Below, piece by piece: positions 36,720 to 47,457 of a DNA stretch of 64,000 nucleotides; position 1 is the stretch's first letter, and each line of letters begins with the position of its first letter. The stretch comes from Homarus americanus. Taxonomy: Eukaryota > Arthropoda > Malacostraca > Decapoda > Nephropidae. The translations under genes and the position numbers were made by a program. The notes under the pieces are model-generated. The model ran no database searches, had not been told where the DNA came from, and saw only the letters and a list, made by a program, of their open reading frames with translations. The DNA is taken from assembly GCF_018991925.1 (NCBI RefSeq), contig NW_024725521.1:1178001-1242000 (forward strand), written 5' to 3'.

Positions 36720-37370
36720 ATACAACTGACTAACTGATGTATAAAATGTATTAATAAATACTACTTTTAAGAGAAACAATTACGCCGATTTATTTATGTT
36801 TACTTTAGTTTTACATAAATGATTTATTATTATTATTGTTTTATGTAATTGATTTATTTTAGTTTTTCCTCAAATTCTTATTAATTGGTTTATTTTCATT
36901 ATTTTTCCCTTTAAGTCTTATATAATTGGTTTATTTTTATGATTATTCTTATTCATTTTGTCGACTAAGAATTATTGTTGTGTCATCTTTATTATGTCGT
37001 CGTTTTATTAATTGTACAGGAAATTGTTAACGTTTAATTCACTTATCATTTAACCATCTTAACGTGCCAATTTTTATAGCATGTATTTTACTTAAGTTGA
37101 AATAATGTGGGTTTTTTCTCAGTGTCTTAATTTTCTTCTTTCTTCTTCGTCTTCTTCATTATCATATTTTTCTTCTTTATTTGTTGTCGTCTCCCCCCCT
37201 TCATCTCTTTCTTCAGTCGTTTCACAGCCCACTTTCTCCTGTATTTCATATTATTTGTTTGCCATTATCTGTCTGCCATTAACTGTCTGCCAATATCTAA
37301 ATGCCATCATGTATCTCCCACCTACTGTCTGCCAACATCTGTCGGTCAACATCTGTCTGCCATCACCTCC
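36720..37370. other. Intron 4, T-rich, no gene seen
   Basis: T-rich stretch with TTCTTCTTC words and diverged CTGTCTGCCAACAT repeats at 37260-37370. No coding signal. Confidence 0.5.
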
Positions 37371-37374
37371 CGTC

Positions 37375-37689
37375 CACTAGACAGTAGCCTCTCTCCACCG
37401 TCCACTAGACAGTAACAGCCTCCTCCCCACCGTCCACTAGACAGTAACAGCCTCTCCTCCATCCACAGACAGTAACAGCCTCTCCTCCACCGTCCACTGA
37501 CAATACAGCCTCTCCTCCCACCGTCCACTAGACAGTAACAGCCTCTCCTCCCACCGTCCACTAAACAGTAACAGCCTCTCCTCCCACCGTCCACTAGACA
37601 GTAACAGCCTCTCCTCCACGTCCACGAGACAGTAACAGCCCCTCTCCCACCGTCCACTAGACAGTAACAGCCTCTCCTCCCACCGCCAG
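37375..37689. repeat. 33-bp minisatellite that ends as the exon 5 acceptor
   Basis: About ten units of CCTCTCCTCCCACCGTCCAC then TAGACAGTAACAG. Each unit is a pyrimidine tract followed by an AG. The last unit reads CCTCTCCTCCCACCGCCAG and is itself the 3' splice site of exon 5 at 37689/37690. Indels of one to four bases separate units. Confidence 0.93.
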
Positions 37690-37802
37690 ACTCCATCCTG
37701 GAGGAGGTGGCGGCCAGTGATGTGAAGGTACACGACGCCCAGGCCAACCGTGCCCGTATAGACGAGAACCTGGAGGTGACGACGCCCTCCCGTGGTCGTC
37801 AG
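37690..37802 (+). CDS. Exon 5 of the long protein (38 codons)
   Basis: The first two bases (AC) complete the Asp codon split with exon 4. It reads DSILEEVAASDVKVHDAQAN then RARIDENLEVTTPSRGRQ, and ends in phase 0 at CAG|GTGAGT. Exons 4 and 5 together give SEEDDSILEEVAASD, an acidic helix-like stretch. The exon sits exactly between two minisatellites. The ORF carries on in the frame predicted by its neighbours, which supports it despite the repetitive flanks. Confidence 0.83.
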
Positions 37803-37809
37803 GTGAGTC

Positions 37810-38505
37810 CCTGGCTCCTGTAGGTGTCCTCGTTACCTGTGTGTTGTCAAGGTGAGTCTTCTGTAAGTGTGTCATGTACAGGTGTGTCTCTTGTAAGTGT
37901 GTCATGTACAGGTGTGTGTTCTGTCGTGTGTCATTACAGGTTGTCTTTTGTGTTGTGACAGGTGTGTCATGTACAGGTGTTTCTCTTGTAAGTGTGTTAT
38001 GTACAGGTGTGTCTCTGTAAGTGTCTGTACAGGTATGTCTTCTGAGAGTGTCAGATAAGGTGCGTCTTAGATGTGTCCGGTATGGGTGTGTGTCCTGTAA
38101 GTGTGTCAGATACAGGTGTGTGTCATGTAAAATGGTCAGGTACAGGTGTGTGTCCTGTAAGTGTCAGGTGCAGGTATGTCCTGTAAGTGTGTCAGGTACA
38201 GGTGTTTCGTGTAATAATCAGGTACAGGTATATTTCATGTACGTGTGTCAGGTACAGGTGTGTTTCCTGTATGTGTGTCAGGTCAAGTGTGTTTCCTGTA
38301 CGTTTGTTAGGTTCAAGTGTGTTTCCGTACGTGTGTCATGTTCAGGTGTGTTTCCTGTATGTGTGTGGTACAGGTGTGTTTCCTGTACGTGTGTCAAGGT
38401 ACAGGTGTGTTTCTGTACGTGTGTCAGGTACAGGTGTGTTTCCTATACGTGTGTCAGGTACAGGGTGTGTTTCCCTGTACGTGCTTGGGTTGGAGTGTCA
38501 TGTTA
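37810..38505. repeat. About 29-bp minisatellite with donor-like units, next to the exon 5 donor
   Basis: Roughly 20 diverged units of CAGGTACAGGTGTGTTTCCT then GTAAGTGTGT. Most units carry a GTAAGTG or CAGGTGTG word resembling a 5' splice site. The array begins directly after the real donor of exon 5. Confidence 0.9.
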
Positions 38506-38749
38506 ATATAAATCTAACATTAAGTACTTAAAATAACAAACTACTCCCAATGATAAGAAATATATATGAAGTTTTTTATCTCAGTGGAAAGTGTAAATGT
38601 AAATTGTAAAACACCTCTGTGAAAAGACCTGTAGCGGGACATTAAGATAGAATAAAATTATAAGTAAAAGTTGCTTATATAAATTTGTAAACAGAGAGGG
38701 TGTTGTTGGCTGAGTCTCAGGTGTCACAAGGGTTAATGACACAGGAGGG

Positions 38750-39083
38750 AAGGTAGTGGTGCCAAAGATAGAAGGGGTAGTGGTGGTTCATAGATGGAGG
38801 GAGGTAGTGGTGTCGATGGAAGGTGGTGGTGTCATAGATGGGGGAAGGTAGTGGTGTCATAGATGGAGGTGGTAGTGGTGTCATAGATGGGAAGGTAGTG
38901 GTGTCATAGATGGGAAGGTAGTGGTGTCATAGATGGGGGGAAGATGGTGGTGTCATAGATGGAGGGAAGTAGTGGTGGCATAGATGGAGGTAGTGGTGTC
39001 ATAGATGGAGGGAAGGTAGTGGTGTCATAGATGGGGGAAGGTAGTGGTGTCATAGATGGGGGGAAGGTAGTGGTGTCATAACG
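38750..39083. repeat. About 25-bp G-rich minisatellite
   Basis: About 13 units of GGTAGTGGTGTCATAGATGG with variable G tracts, ending about 50 bases before exon 6. Confidence 0.93.
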
Positions 39084-39131
39084 GTGTAAAGTGTCAGCTA
39101 ACAAGAGGTGTTTGTGTCCCCCTACAGGCAG

Positions 39132-39185
39132 AAGCAGAAGAGGGAGGCGCTGAGGGCGGACATCATCAGCGCCGTTAAGGCAGGA
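39132..39185 (+). CDS. Exon 6 of the long protein (18 codons)
   Basis: Phase 0 at both ends; encodes KQKREALRADIISAVKAG. Two acceptors compete: CAG at 39125-39127 and CAG at 39129-39131. Only the second keeps the frame from exon 5 (GRQ-KQKREALR); the first would give a stop after 16 codons. Donor GGA|GTGAGT. The basic, helical ending does not look like a natural C-terminus. If the intron is retained, the protein would end 13 residues later at a TAA. The next exon was not identified with certainty. Confidence 0.75.
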
Positions 39186-39189
39186 GTGA

Positions 39190-39780
39190 GTACCCCCTCC
39201 TGTTGTGGTGGTGGTTTCTGTTAATGGCCACCAACTGTTCCTGTTGCTCTGTTTATATGTGTTTCTCTTTATATTTTGTGCAGTAATTGTGGTTTTCTCT
39301 CTATGGTATGAAGATATGAGTGTGTCTGTCTGTCGTTTTTGCCTGTTCCCATATCTTTGCTTCCTTCTGTCCTTTGTTAGTGTGTTTCATCTATTTTATT
39401 AAGGAAACACGTATACATTATGTGGACTAATGAAGATGTGCCTTAGTCCACGCCCGCAACAATGGAGGTAAGTGAGAATTATATTGTGATGTATACTATT
39501 TTCTTTTCGTCTGGATGTCCAATATGGCCGCCAAAACAATGTTGTACTTTAGTAGAGGAAAATTTTTTTGAGTAAACATCGTCGTCTTTCTTCGAATTGT
39601 TTGTTTTTAATGAGTAGTAATGACGTAAGTGATGCCTGCCAGGGTCTTTAAGCATCACTCACTAAAGGAAAACGTTCTGAATGTTTAATGAGTAAATCTT
39701 GGTTGTATTTAATTGCTTCAAACTACCATACGCACAGTTAGGACTTGACGGTCATAATAATGGGTTATGAGAGGTTAAGG
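39190..39780. other. Intron 6 start, no gene seen
   Basis: T-rich sequence. A 65-codon hydrophobic frame at 39205-39402 is explained by T-richness. Confidence 0.45.
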
Positions 39781-39789
39781 GAAGCTCCT

Positions 39790-39850
39790 GGGTATGGTCA
39801 GGTAGTGGTGGGTATGGTCAGGTGGTGGTGGGTATGGTCAGGTGGTGGGA
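39790..39850. repeat. 18-bp tandem repeat, 3-4 units
   Basis: The unit is GGGTATGGTCAGGTGGTG. Confidence 0.9.
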
Positions 39851-39917
39851 ATTACTGGTTAATTTTATAGCACTAGTGTAGGTGTAGTATGGCGGGGTTT
39901 CTTCTTTTCTCTTAACA

Positions 39918-40257
39918 CCTCCCCCACCACTCAGAACACCCCTCCCACCACTCAGAACATCCCTCCCCACCACTCAGAACATTCCTCCCCCACCACCAGA
40001 ACATTCCTCCCCCACCACTCAGAACATTCCTCCCCACCACTCAGAACATCCCTTCCTCACCCTCAGAACATCCTCCCCCACCTCAGAACATCCTCCCCAC
40101 CACTCAGAACATCCCCCCACCACTCAGAACATCCTTTCCCCACCACTCAGAACATCCCTCCCCACCACTCAGAACATTCCTCCCCCACCACTCAGAACAT
40201 CCCTTCCTCACCACTCAGAACATCCCTCCCCACCACTCAGAACATCCCTCCCCACAT
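39918..40257. repeat. About 22-bp minisatellite, about 15 units
   Basis: The unit is CCACTCAGAACATCCCTCCC plus a few C. Each copy is a pyrimidine stretch followed by CACTCAG, again similar to a 3' splice site. Confidence 0.93.
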
Positions 40258-40334
40258 TGACGTAAACCTACAATATTTCTAAGGCATAATTGTCTATCTC
40301 GTTCGTGACCGTTCACCTCAAACACGACTGCATA

Positions 40335-41576
40335 CCTCTCTCTCTCCCCTCCCCCTCTCTTCCCTCTTCCTCTCTCTCTCTCTCTCTCTCTCTCTCGTCC
40401 TCTTCCTTCCCTTCACCCACACACCTTACCTCCCCCTCACCCTCAATCTCCTCCTCCACCTCCTCCTCCTCACCCCTCACCTCCTCCTCCCACCTCACCT
40501 CCTCCCTCCCACCCCTCACCTCCTCCTCCTCAACCTCACCCTCCTCCTCACCCTCAACCTCCTCACCTCCTCCTCCCCTCACCCTCACCTCCTCCTCCTC
40601 AACTTCACCTCCCTCCTCACCCTCAACCTCCTCCTCACCCCTCAACCTCCTCCTCACCTCCTCCCCTCACCCCTCAACTTCACCTCCTCCTCACCCTCCA
40701 ACCTCCTCCTCACCCTCACCTCCTCCCTCACCCTCCAACCTCCCTCCCTCACCCTCAACCTCCTCCTCACCCCTCCACCCTCACCCTCAACCTCCCTCCT
40801 CACCCCTCCACCCTCCTCCTCAACCTCCTCCTCACCCTCTCCTCCTCCTCCTCCTCACCTCCCTCCCCTCCTCCCCCTCCCCACCTCCCCTCCTCCTCAA
40901 CTTCACCTCCTCCTCACCCTCAACCTCCCTCACCTCCTCCTCCTCACCCCTCACCTCCTCACCCTCAACCTCCTCACCTCCTCCTCCTCACCCTCACCTC
41001 CTCCTCCTCCTTCCTCCTCCTCCTCCCCTCAACCTCCTCCTCACCCTCAACCTCCCCTCCTCCCACCTCCTCCTCACCCCTCCTTCACCTCCTCCTCACC
41101 TCAACCTCCTCCTCACCCCTCACCTCCTCCTCACCCCTCAACCTCCTCCCCTCACCCCTCACCCCTCCCCTCAACCTCCTCCTCCCCCTCACCCCTCCTC
41201 TCAACCTCCTCCTCACCCCTCCTCCCCTCACCCCTCCTCCTCCCCACCCCTCCACCTCCTCCTCACCCACCCTCACCTCAACCTCCTCCCTCCCACCCCT
41301 CACCCTCCTCTCAACCTCCTCCTCACCTCCTCCTCACCCTCAACCTCCTCCTCACCCTCACCCCTCCTCTCAACCTCCTCCTCACCCCCTCCTCCCCTTA
41401 CCCTCACCTCCTCCTCCCCTCAACCTCCTCCTCACCTCCTCCTCCCCTCAACCTCCCTCCTCACCCTCACCCCTCTCCTCAACCTTCTCTCCCCTCCTCC
41501 TTACCCTCACCTCCTCCTCCCACCCCTCTCCCCTCCACCTCCCCCTCACCCTTTCCTCCCCCTCTCTTCAACACAG
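40335..41576. repeat. 1.2-kb polypyrimidine tract, CCTCCTCACCCTCAA units
   Basis: Almost pure pyrimidine on the plus strand, built from CCTCCTCACC and CTCAACCTCC words. It generates a spurious 444-codon Pro/Ser open frame. It ends sharply at CTCTTCAACACAG (AG at 41575-41576), a shape like an oversized 3' splice-site tract. Confidence 0.93.
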
Positions 41577-41724
41577 GTCAGGTCATATTTCAGGTACAGA
41601 ACCAGAATCTCTTCTCTGTGGTGATGGGGAATGTTGAACCTGTTTCACTTGACTCTTCACACACCTGTCCCTCCACCTGAAGTTTAAACACCCTAACGCT
41701 ACCTGGGGGGGGGGTTACTTTCGT

Positions 41725-41965
41725 TTAGTTTAGGTTAGGTTACGTTACGTTGGATTAGGTTACGTTACGTTGGTTGGTTAGGTTAGGTAAGGTTCGTTAG
41801 TTTGGGTTAGGTTAAGTTAGTTTACGTTAGGTTAGGTTAGGTTACGCTAGTTTATATTAGGTTATGTTATGTTATGTAAGGTTAGGTTAGGTTACTGTAC
41901 GTTAGTTTAGGTTAGGTTACGTTTGATTAGATTAGTTAAGGTAGGTTAGGTTTGGTTATATTGTG
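41725..41965 (+). repeat. Degenerate interstitial TTAGG-type block (G-rich on +)
   Basis: Dense GGTTA/TTAGG words with GTTACGTTA and GTTAGTTTA variants over 240 bases. Confidence 0.75.
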
Positions 41966-42035
41966 TGAGGTTATGGTAGTTATACTAAAGTCCTCCCACA
42001 ACTCGCTACACAGGGCCGGGAGAACCCTTGGGTAC

Positions 42036-42150
42036 ATTAGGTTAGCTTAGTTATATTATGTGAGGTTATGGTACATTAGTTTGGGTTAGGTTAGGTTAGG
42101 ATAGTTAAGTGTCAGGGTAGATTAGGTTGGGTTAGGATAGTTAAGTGTCA
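42036..42150 (+). repeat. Degenerate interstitial TTAGG-type block (G-rich on +)
   Basis: TTAGGTTAGGTTAGGAT-type words, plus a duplicated TTAGGATAGTTAAGTGTCAG segment. Confidence 0.7.
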
Positions 42151-42159
42151 GGGTAGGAG

Positions 42160-42296
42160 AGAAATTGTAAACAAATAGTGACCTCTCTCTCTCTCTCTCT
42201 TGTTTTTGCATGTAATATGTAGAATATAAATGAAAACAACTTGAATCTTGGAATGACTAGAAGAGAGAGAGAGTTCTTGTATACTGTATTAGGAAG

Positions 42297-42330
<34 letters not shown>

Positions 42331-43718
42331 AACGTTTAGATAAATAACTGAAAGTAAATAAAATAATACAAGATAAAAGGCGGGGCAACAGTATTGTTTT
42401 CTATGGTGAGGGTCGCCTGACGTCACAAGACTATGACGCCCGTTGCTGAGTCGTCAGTAAACACACATGGTCGTCTTTATCTGAGACTGCTGCTACAATC
42501 TTGTCTGTGTGGGAACATTAAGGGTCTTCTTGCTGGTGTAATGATGGGAAACGTTTTCACTTGTGTTATGGAAGGTCGATGGTGTTTATGGGTGATGTTA
42601 GCTCGTAATGATCTTAGAAAATGTACTTTAGTTTCCCTTGGGTCGAAAATCCGTGTATAAAGTGTTACTCTAAGTGCCTGGTTTAACGTACTATTCGTTG
42701 AGTAATCGTTTAAAAGGGATTTCCTCTAGGCTAGTGAAACACTTGTTTTTAATTCGTGTAATTTACTGAGGCTGTTGTAAAACCCTTTCCCTGTGTCTTG
42801 AAGGCCCAAGTGCGCGGCGAGATGGGTGGGGTCAATGCCGGGGTGAGGGCGGGGTCAATGCCGGGGAGGGAGTGTGAGGAGGTTCAGTGTTGACTACTGG
42901 GTTGTTAGCATACAACAGTTGCCATCACAGCTCCCGTCTGGGAGGTCGCGCCAGATTTTCCAGCCAGTGTTGAGGTTTGGCGGGTCAAGTGCGCGGCCCC
43001 GTTTACGAAAATCATGGCGCATTTTTTTGTAGTTGCTGGCTGGGCTATGTTGTAGTTGATGTCGCGGGATGGATGTTGTGTGGGCGTTTGTTTTTGATAT
43101 AATGGGTTTGAATGGTGATGTTGTTTACCATTATTGTGGCGACGATTACCTGCTGTGAAGATAACTTGTTATTGACACCGCCACATGACGTTATCTTCTG
43201 GCGGCATTGTCTCTATCGTTAGATATTTTTCCAGTGCTATTGTTTGTGTATTGTTCTTTAATGCAGTAATGTACTCAGCCATTTTTGTATGGTAAGAAGT
43301 ATTTACCATTGACTTCAGAATATCTCATAATATCAAGTGCGCATGGCCTCAAAATGCTCACGATATTGGGTCAGGCTCATACAACTTCTTCGGACCCCCC
43401 TTTTTTATATTCCTGGATCCGCCCCTGGTAATTCATAGGAGTAAATATTAATATACATTTTAAAAATTAATTATTTGTGTTTATGTAAGTTAATCAAAGT
43501 CATCAGTGCCCCTTAATACTGTTGAAGACATCATACATCATTATATATATATATATATATACTCTCGTGTGTGTATATATATCAGTTTATAAGAAGGTCG
43601 TTCGAAGAAGGTGAAAAGCTTGATGTGAAAAGAATGTCAGATTTATGGTAATGGTTTGACCTTACGCTGCCCCCCTGCCCTTGTATCCTCCCTGACACTC
43701 TGATACTTCACTTTTTAT

Positions 43719-43779
<61 letters not shown>

Positions 43780-43898
43780 CCCTAAGTAGAACTTTGATCA
43801 TTATATCCCCAGTATATATACCATATCATACAATACGTACTCTAAATATACTGTACACACACATATACCATTCTCTTATATGTTAATAATGCAGTCAG

Positions 43899-43972
<74 letters not shown>

Positions 43973-44085
43973 TAAGCGTCACCTCTAGTACCTTTATCTT
44001 ACTAGTGATAATGTGGTGTGATTAAGCGGCGGTATCCATTGAAAGAATTAATGTGTCACGAAATTAACCCTCAGCTGATTTCACC
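42160..44085. other. Intron 6, simple repeats and one possible transposon end
   Basis: Simple repeats: (GT)n at 42300-42327, (AT)n at 43541-43562, (CA)n at 43721-43777 and (GT)n at 43901-43965. A hAT-like terminus (complement CAGGGGCGGATCCAGGA) lies near 43411-43427 without a visible partner. A 39-base phase-0 exon-like stretch at 42804-42842 is discussed among the findings. Confidence 0.5.
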
Positions 44086-44091
44086 TGAGTT

Positions 44092-44190
44092 AACTATCCT
44101 AACCTAACCCATCCTAACCTAACCTAAACTAGAGCTAACCTAACCCATCCTAACCTAACCTAAACTAGAGCTAACCTTACCTAACTGTTT
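44092..44190 (-). repeat. Degenerate interstitial TTAGG-type block (C-rich on +)
   Basis: CCTAACCTAACCCATCCTAA occurs as a duplicated unit: two copies of about 50 bases containing AAACTAGAGCTAACC. Confidence 0.8.
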
Positions 44191-44584
44191 ATAATATTAT
44201 CCACACTGAGAGATGCTTTTAAACACTTTGAAGGAGAGAAGGTAATTAACCATGATTCACACTTAGAAATGTTGACAAAATGTGGATTAACTAAACATGG
44301 GGAAGGTGTGTGTGTCTGTGTAACAGTGAAGTGTGTGTGCACACACACACTACACAGGGTGGTGAAATGTGTCTAGTGTGGCAGCATTATGTTAGTGTTA
44401 AGGTGCAAGCACTGCTTGCTCCCTCTCGCTTGCAGCTACCGCCGCTGGCTAGCCCTCGTGGCGAACAGGGAAGCAACTTACATAAGTCTTCCCCTGCTAG
44501 TACACAGCCTCCTCATCATCAAGACTCCTGCTGTGCCTCCTCGTGGCAACACACGGTAACTGTGTGCCTCGTGGGCCCAGGCTA

Positions 44585-44895
44585 GATCAGCGGGGGAACT
44601 CGGAGTAGCAATGGGCCCCAGAGGCACGGCGCATAGGCCCACTGGCATGTGGACACGTCCTGGCGCCTACCAACCACCGCCCCGCTGCCTTGCGGCTTAA
44701 CCTTGGCAGGTATAAGGATACAGGAGTAAACTCCAAACGAAAAATTTGCGGTGGAACCCCGCATTAGGCAGACATGCTTACAGAGCTACGACAAGACCCC
44801 AATTGCGGTATATGCGGAAGAGGTGACCACCTTGGAATCCCAACGACTACATCGGCGGACGAAGGCAATGCCTGATGGACAGGCTACCAAGGTTA
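44585..44895 (+). repeat. Left arm of a 1.5-kb-spaced inverted repeat
   Basis: The segment with GGCGCCTACCAACCACCGCC, CCGCTGCCTTGCGG, AGGCAGACATGCTTACAGAG and GGCAATGCCTGATGGACAGG reappears as its reverse complement at 46395-46625. It is a dispersed family placed head to head, probably 5' sequence of an RTE-type LINE because RTE endonuclease sequence abuts it. Confidence 0.85.
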
Positions 44896-44904
44896 AACCC
44901 AACA

Positions 44905-45030
44905 ACTAATGGCTGCTATGTCGATATTATACCTAGCCAGCTCTTTTGTCACAAGATCAGTTCTTCTTTCAGGACGCTCATTTGCACCAGTATCCAGAAG
45001 GGTCCTGACATTCCATGCAGTGACCATGTT
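44905..45030 (-). pseudogene. RTE-like LINE, N-terminal endonuclease fragment
   Basis: The minus strand from about 45030 reads MVTAWNVRTLLDTGANERPE, then RRTDLVTKELARYNIDIAAI. This is the conserved start of RTE-type apurinic endonuclease ORFs, where the N of WNVRT is a metal-site residue. It is cut off after IDIAAIS. The other end of the same LINE family appears at 21.6-22.3 kb. Confidence 0.88.
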
Positions 45031-45251
45031 GTATAGTTTGTTTTTGTTTTGATCTGTGATTATATTGTGTTTTCAACAGCATAAGGATGACCTTACTGGG
45101 TGCGGTTGCCCAGTCAGGCTGGTTCTTTAGGCAGGCTATGTTTAGGGCACCTTTTCGAGCCCCCTCCCCATGTGGAGTGAGCAAAGTGGCTCCTCGAAAG
45201 GGCTGCTCAGTCACACAGACAGGACCGGATTGCACTGCTGCCTAGATCCCA

Positions 45252-45719
45252 GTGCATAATCGACCATCTTATCTGTGGATGCATGACAGAGTTGATGCCC
45301 TCGCCAAACTTGCGTTTAACGAAGACACTGTTGAATATAATTTGGGTGTGCCAAAAAAAACCTTTAAAACTGTAATTAGGAAAGAACTTATTAATAAATT
45401 AAACGCAAGTAGACAAGTGCAAACAGGCACTAGTCGATCCATAGTTTACCATGATGAGATGTATCAAGTGAAACATGTATTTGGAGCAAGTAACAAAATC
45501 ACTAGATTACAAGATGTTGCAATCGCTAGACTAAGGTTAGGATATAAGTACCTCTGGCAGTATGTTCCTCAAGCAGATGTGAACAAAACTAAATGTAAAG
45601 TGTGTGGCCAGACATATAGCCACACACTTGAACACTTCGTTCTCGACTGTGGGAAGGTAGAACCTTTTAGGGACAGGTTAAGGCACAGTGTGTGTGAATG
45701 GCACAACACTTCATCCTAA
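45252..45719 (+). pseudogene. LINE ORF2 tail with RNase H end and CCHC-like knuckle
   Basis: The frame begins with HDRVDALAKLAF, resembling the last helix of a retroelement RNase H (N/D-x-x-x-D-x-LA). After a linker it reads RLRLGYKYLW and CKVCGQTYSHTLEHFVLDC, a Cys-Cys-His-Cys knuckle typical of the C-terminus of I/Jockey-group LINE ORF2 proteins. The frame is open for 155 codons but lacks the reverse transcriptase. A diverged partial duplicate of the knuckle (AAAGTGTGCGGCCAGACTTA...) follows at about 45830-45885. Confidence 0.7.
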
Positions 45720-46394
45720 TGGCAAGATAGCCGACATATTAAGATTGTATCCACTTTTTTGCACTTATTAACTACATCAGTTCTCATGTATAGAACCAAA
45801 TACACAATGTGCTTGAATACTTCTCACGCAAATGTGAATAACAAAGTGTGCGGCCAGACTTACTGCCTCACACTCCTGTAACTCACGCAGTTGTGAATAG
45901 GTTACCCTTTATGTATAGAACTAAACAAATAATGTAATTGAAATACTGTGTAACATTCAGTGCCATAATATCCTGACCACGGGGATTAATTATTATAACC
46001 CTTTGTAGACTGTACTCTGTAATTCTTTTGCACCACCGCTCACAGGATGAGTGTGGCGAGCACAATAAACTAGCCGCTGTAAGCGGCAAAATCCAATTCA
46101 ATCTGTGCCGCCCATGTGCAGAGTTGTAACTAGAGACTCCCGGCAGTTATCTCTGTCTGTCTCCATCGCTACTCGTCCGTCGCCATAGGACTTTTGGGGT
46201 ATAAGGTTTGATGATGATGAGGAGTATGATGAGCTGGATGATGGCTGAGCGTGAGTTGATGTATGTGGTGAGGCAGGAGTGCAGGCTGCAACCACACATC
46301 TTGACTCTCCCTTTTCCTGATCCAGTGGTGCAAGTGTTGCAACGACTGGGGAGAGGGAGAGTCGCAATGGACTGCCGATAGCCCAGTTTTTGGG

Positions 46395-46625
46395 GTTTCT
46401 CCTTAGTAGCCTGTCCATCAGGCATTGCCTTCGTCTGCCTATGCCGCCGGTGGGGTCTTGTTGGAGCTCTGTAAGCATGTCTGCCTGATGCGGGGCTCCA
46501 CCTCAGATTTTTCCTTCGGGGTTTACTCCCGTAGCCTTATACCTACCAAGGTTAATCCGCAAGGCAGCGGGGCGGTGGTTGGTAGGCGCCAGGACGTATC
46601 CACATGCCGTCTGGGGCCCACCTCT
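46395..46625 (-). repeat. Right arm of the inverted repeat at 44585-44895
   Basis: On the minus strand it reads GGCGCCTACCAACCACCGCC, then AGGCAGACATGCTTACAGAG and CAATGCCTGATGGACAGGCT. The family copy continues on the minus strand to about 46085, with a Ser-rich open frame that stays open but has no recognised domain. Confidence 0.85.
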
Positions 46626-46629
46626 ACAC

Positions 46630-47020
46630 ACACACACACACACTCCATTTCTCCTCTTTTTCTTTTCTTCCCTCTCTCTCACCCTCCTTTTCCCACACAC
46701 ACACATCTCTCTCTCCTCCTTAGCTCTCTTCCTCTCCCTTCTCTTCCCCTAACATCTCCACACCTCTTTCCCTCCCCCTCCCCAACACCTCCTTCACACA
46801 CCTCTTTCCCTCCCCAACACCTCCCTCCATCCCCCTCACAAACCTTTCCTCTCCCCACCTCCGCCTCACAAACACAGTGCACCAGGCAGGGACAGCACCA
46901 CAGACTAGTTGTGTGAGGGAGGACCCGACAGGCAGGCACCGAGCGACTGTGTTACACGCGCAGTTATTACCTCAACTCCGACACTCCCTTACTGCCTACC
47001 ACTCTACACAAGGCTGCGAG
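46630..47020. other. Pyrimidine-rich stretch, no gene seen
   Basis: CT/CA-rich with CTCCTTCACACACCTCTTTC words repeated loosely. No coding evidence. Confidence 0.5.
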
Positions 47021-47021
47021 T

Positions 47022-47060
47022 GTGTGTGTGTGTGTGTGTGTGTGTAAGTCTTTTTTTATA

Positions 47061-47110
<50 letters not shown>

Positions 47111-47125
47111 CATTATTATTGATTA
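47022..47125. repeat. (GT)n followed by (ATT)n
   Basis: A GT run at 47022-47045, then an ATT run at about 47056-47125. Confidence 0.95.
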
Positions 47126-47457
47126 TATATATTTATTATTATTTGTAGTAGTATTTTTTTCTTTTACGGGAATCAACCCACCCGAACGACCCACAACGGG
47201 GCCGGGGGGAGGGAATAAGAACAGAAAGAGATTAAAAATAGAAAAGAAAAAGGTTATATTGTATTAATCTACACCATGAAGATGTCGGAAAACCAGCTTG
47301 TCAGCTTGTAGTAGCAGTGGTCCTCCATCCAACTTATCGTGGTCCAGTATAGGGGTGTCTCTTGTCTCTGTGTGTACATAAACGAGAACCAGAATTCTCT
47401 CATGTCACGAAGATCATGGGTCAAAGATAGAGTTTTTATTTAGAAGCCTTAAATTGG

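Noticed and set aside
40290..41624. 444-codon Pro/Ser open frame
   Set aside because: It is the translation of a pure polypyrimidine tract; no start context, domain or splice support.
43405..43430. hAT-like terminus (GGATCCGCCCCTGG on the plus strand)
   Set aside because: No partner end located, so element limits cannot be given.
44310..44585. Exon-like stretch after a good acceptor (CTCCCTCTCGCTTGCAG at about 44433), phase 0
   Set aside because: It runs directly into the dispersed inverted-repeat family at 44585 and all frames are equally open, so it is more likely part of that repeat.
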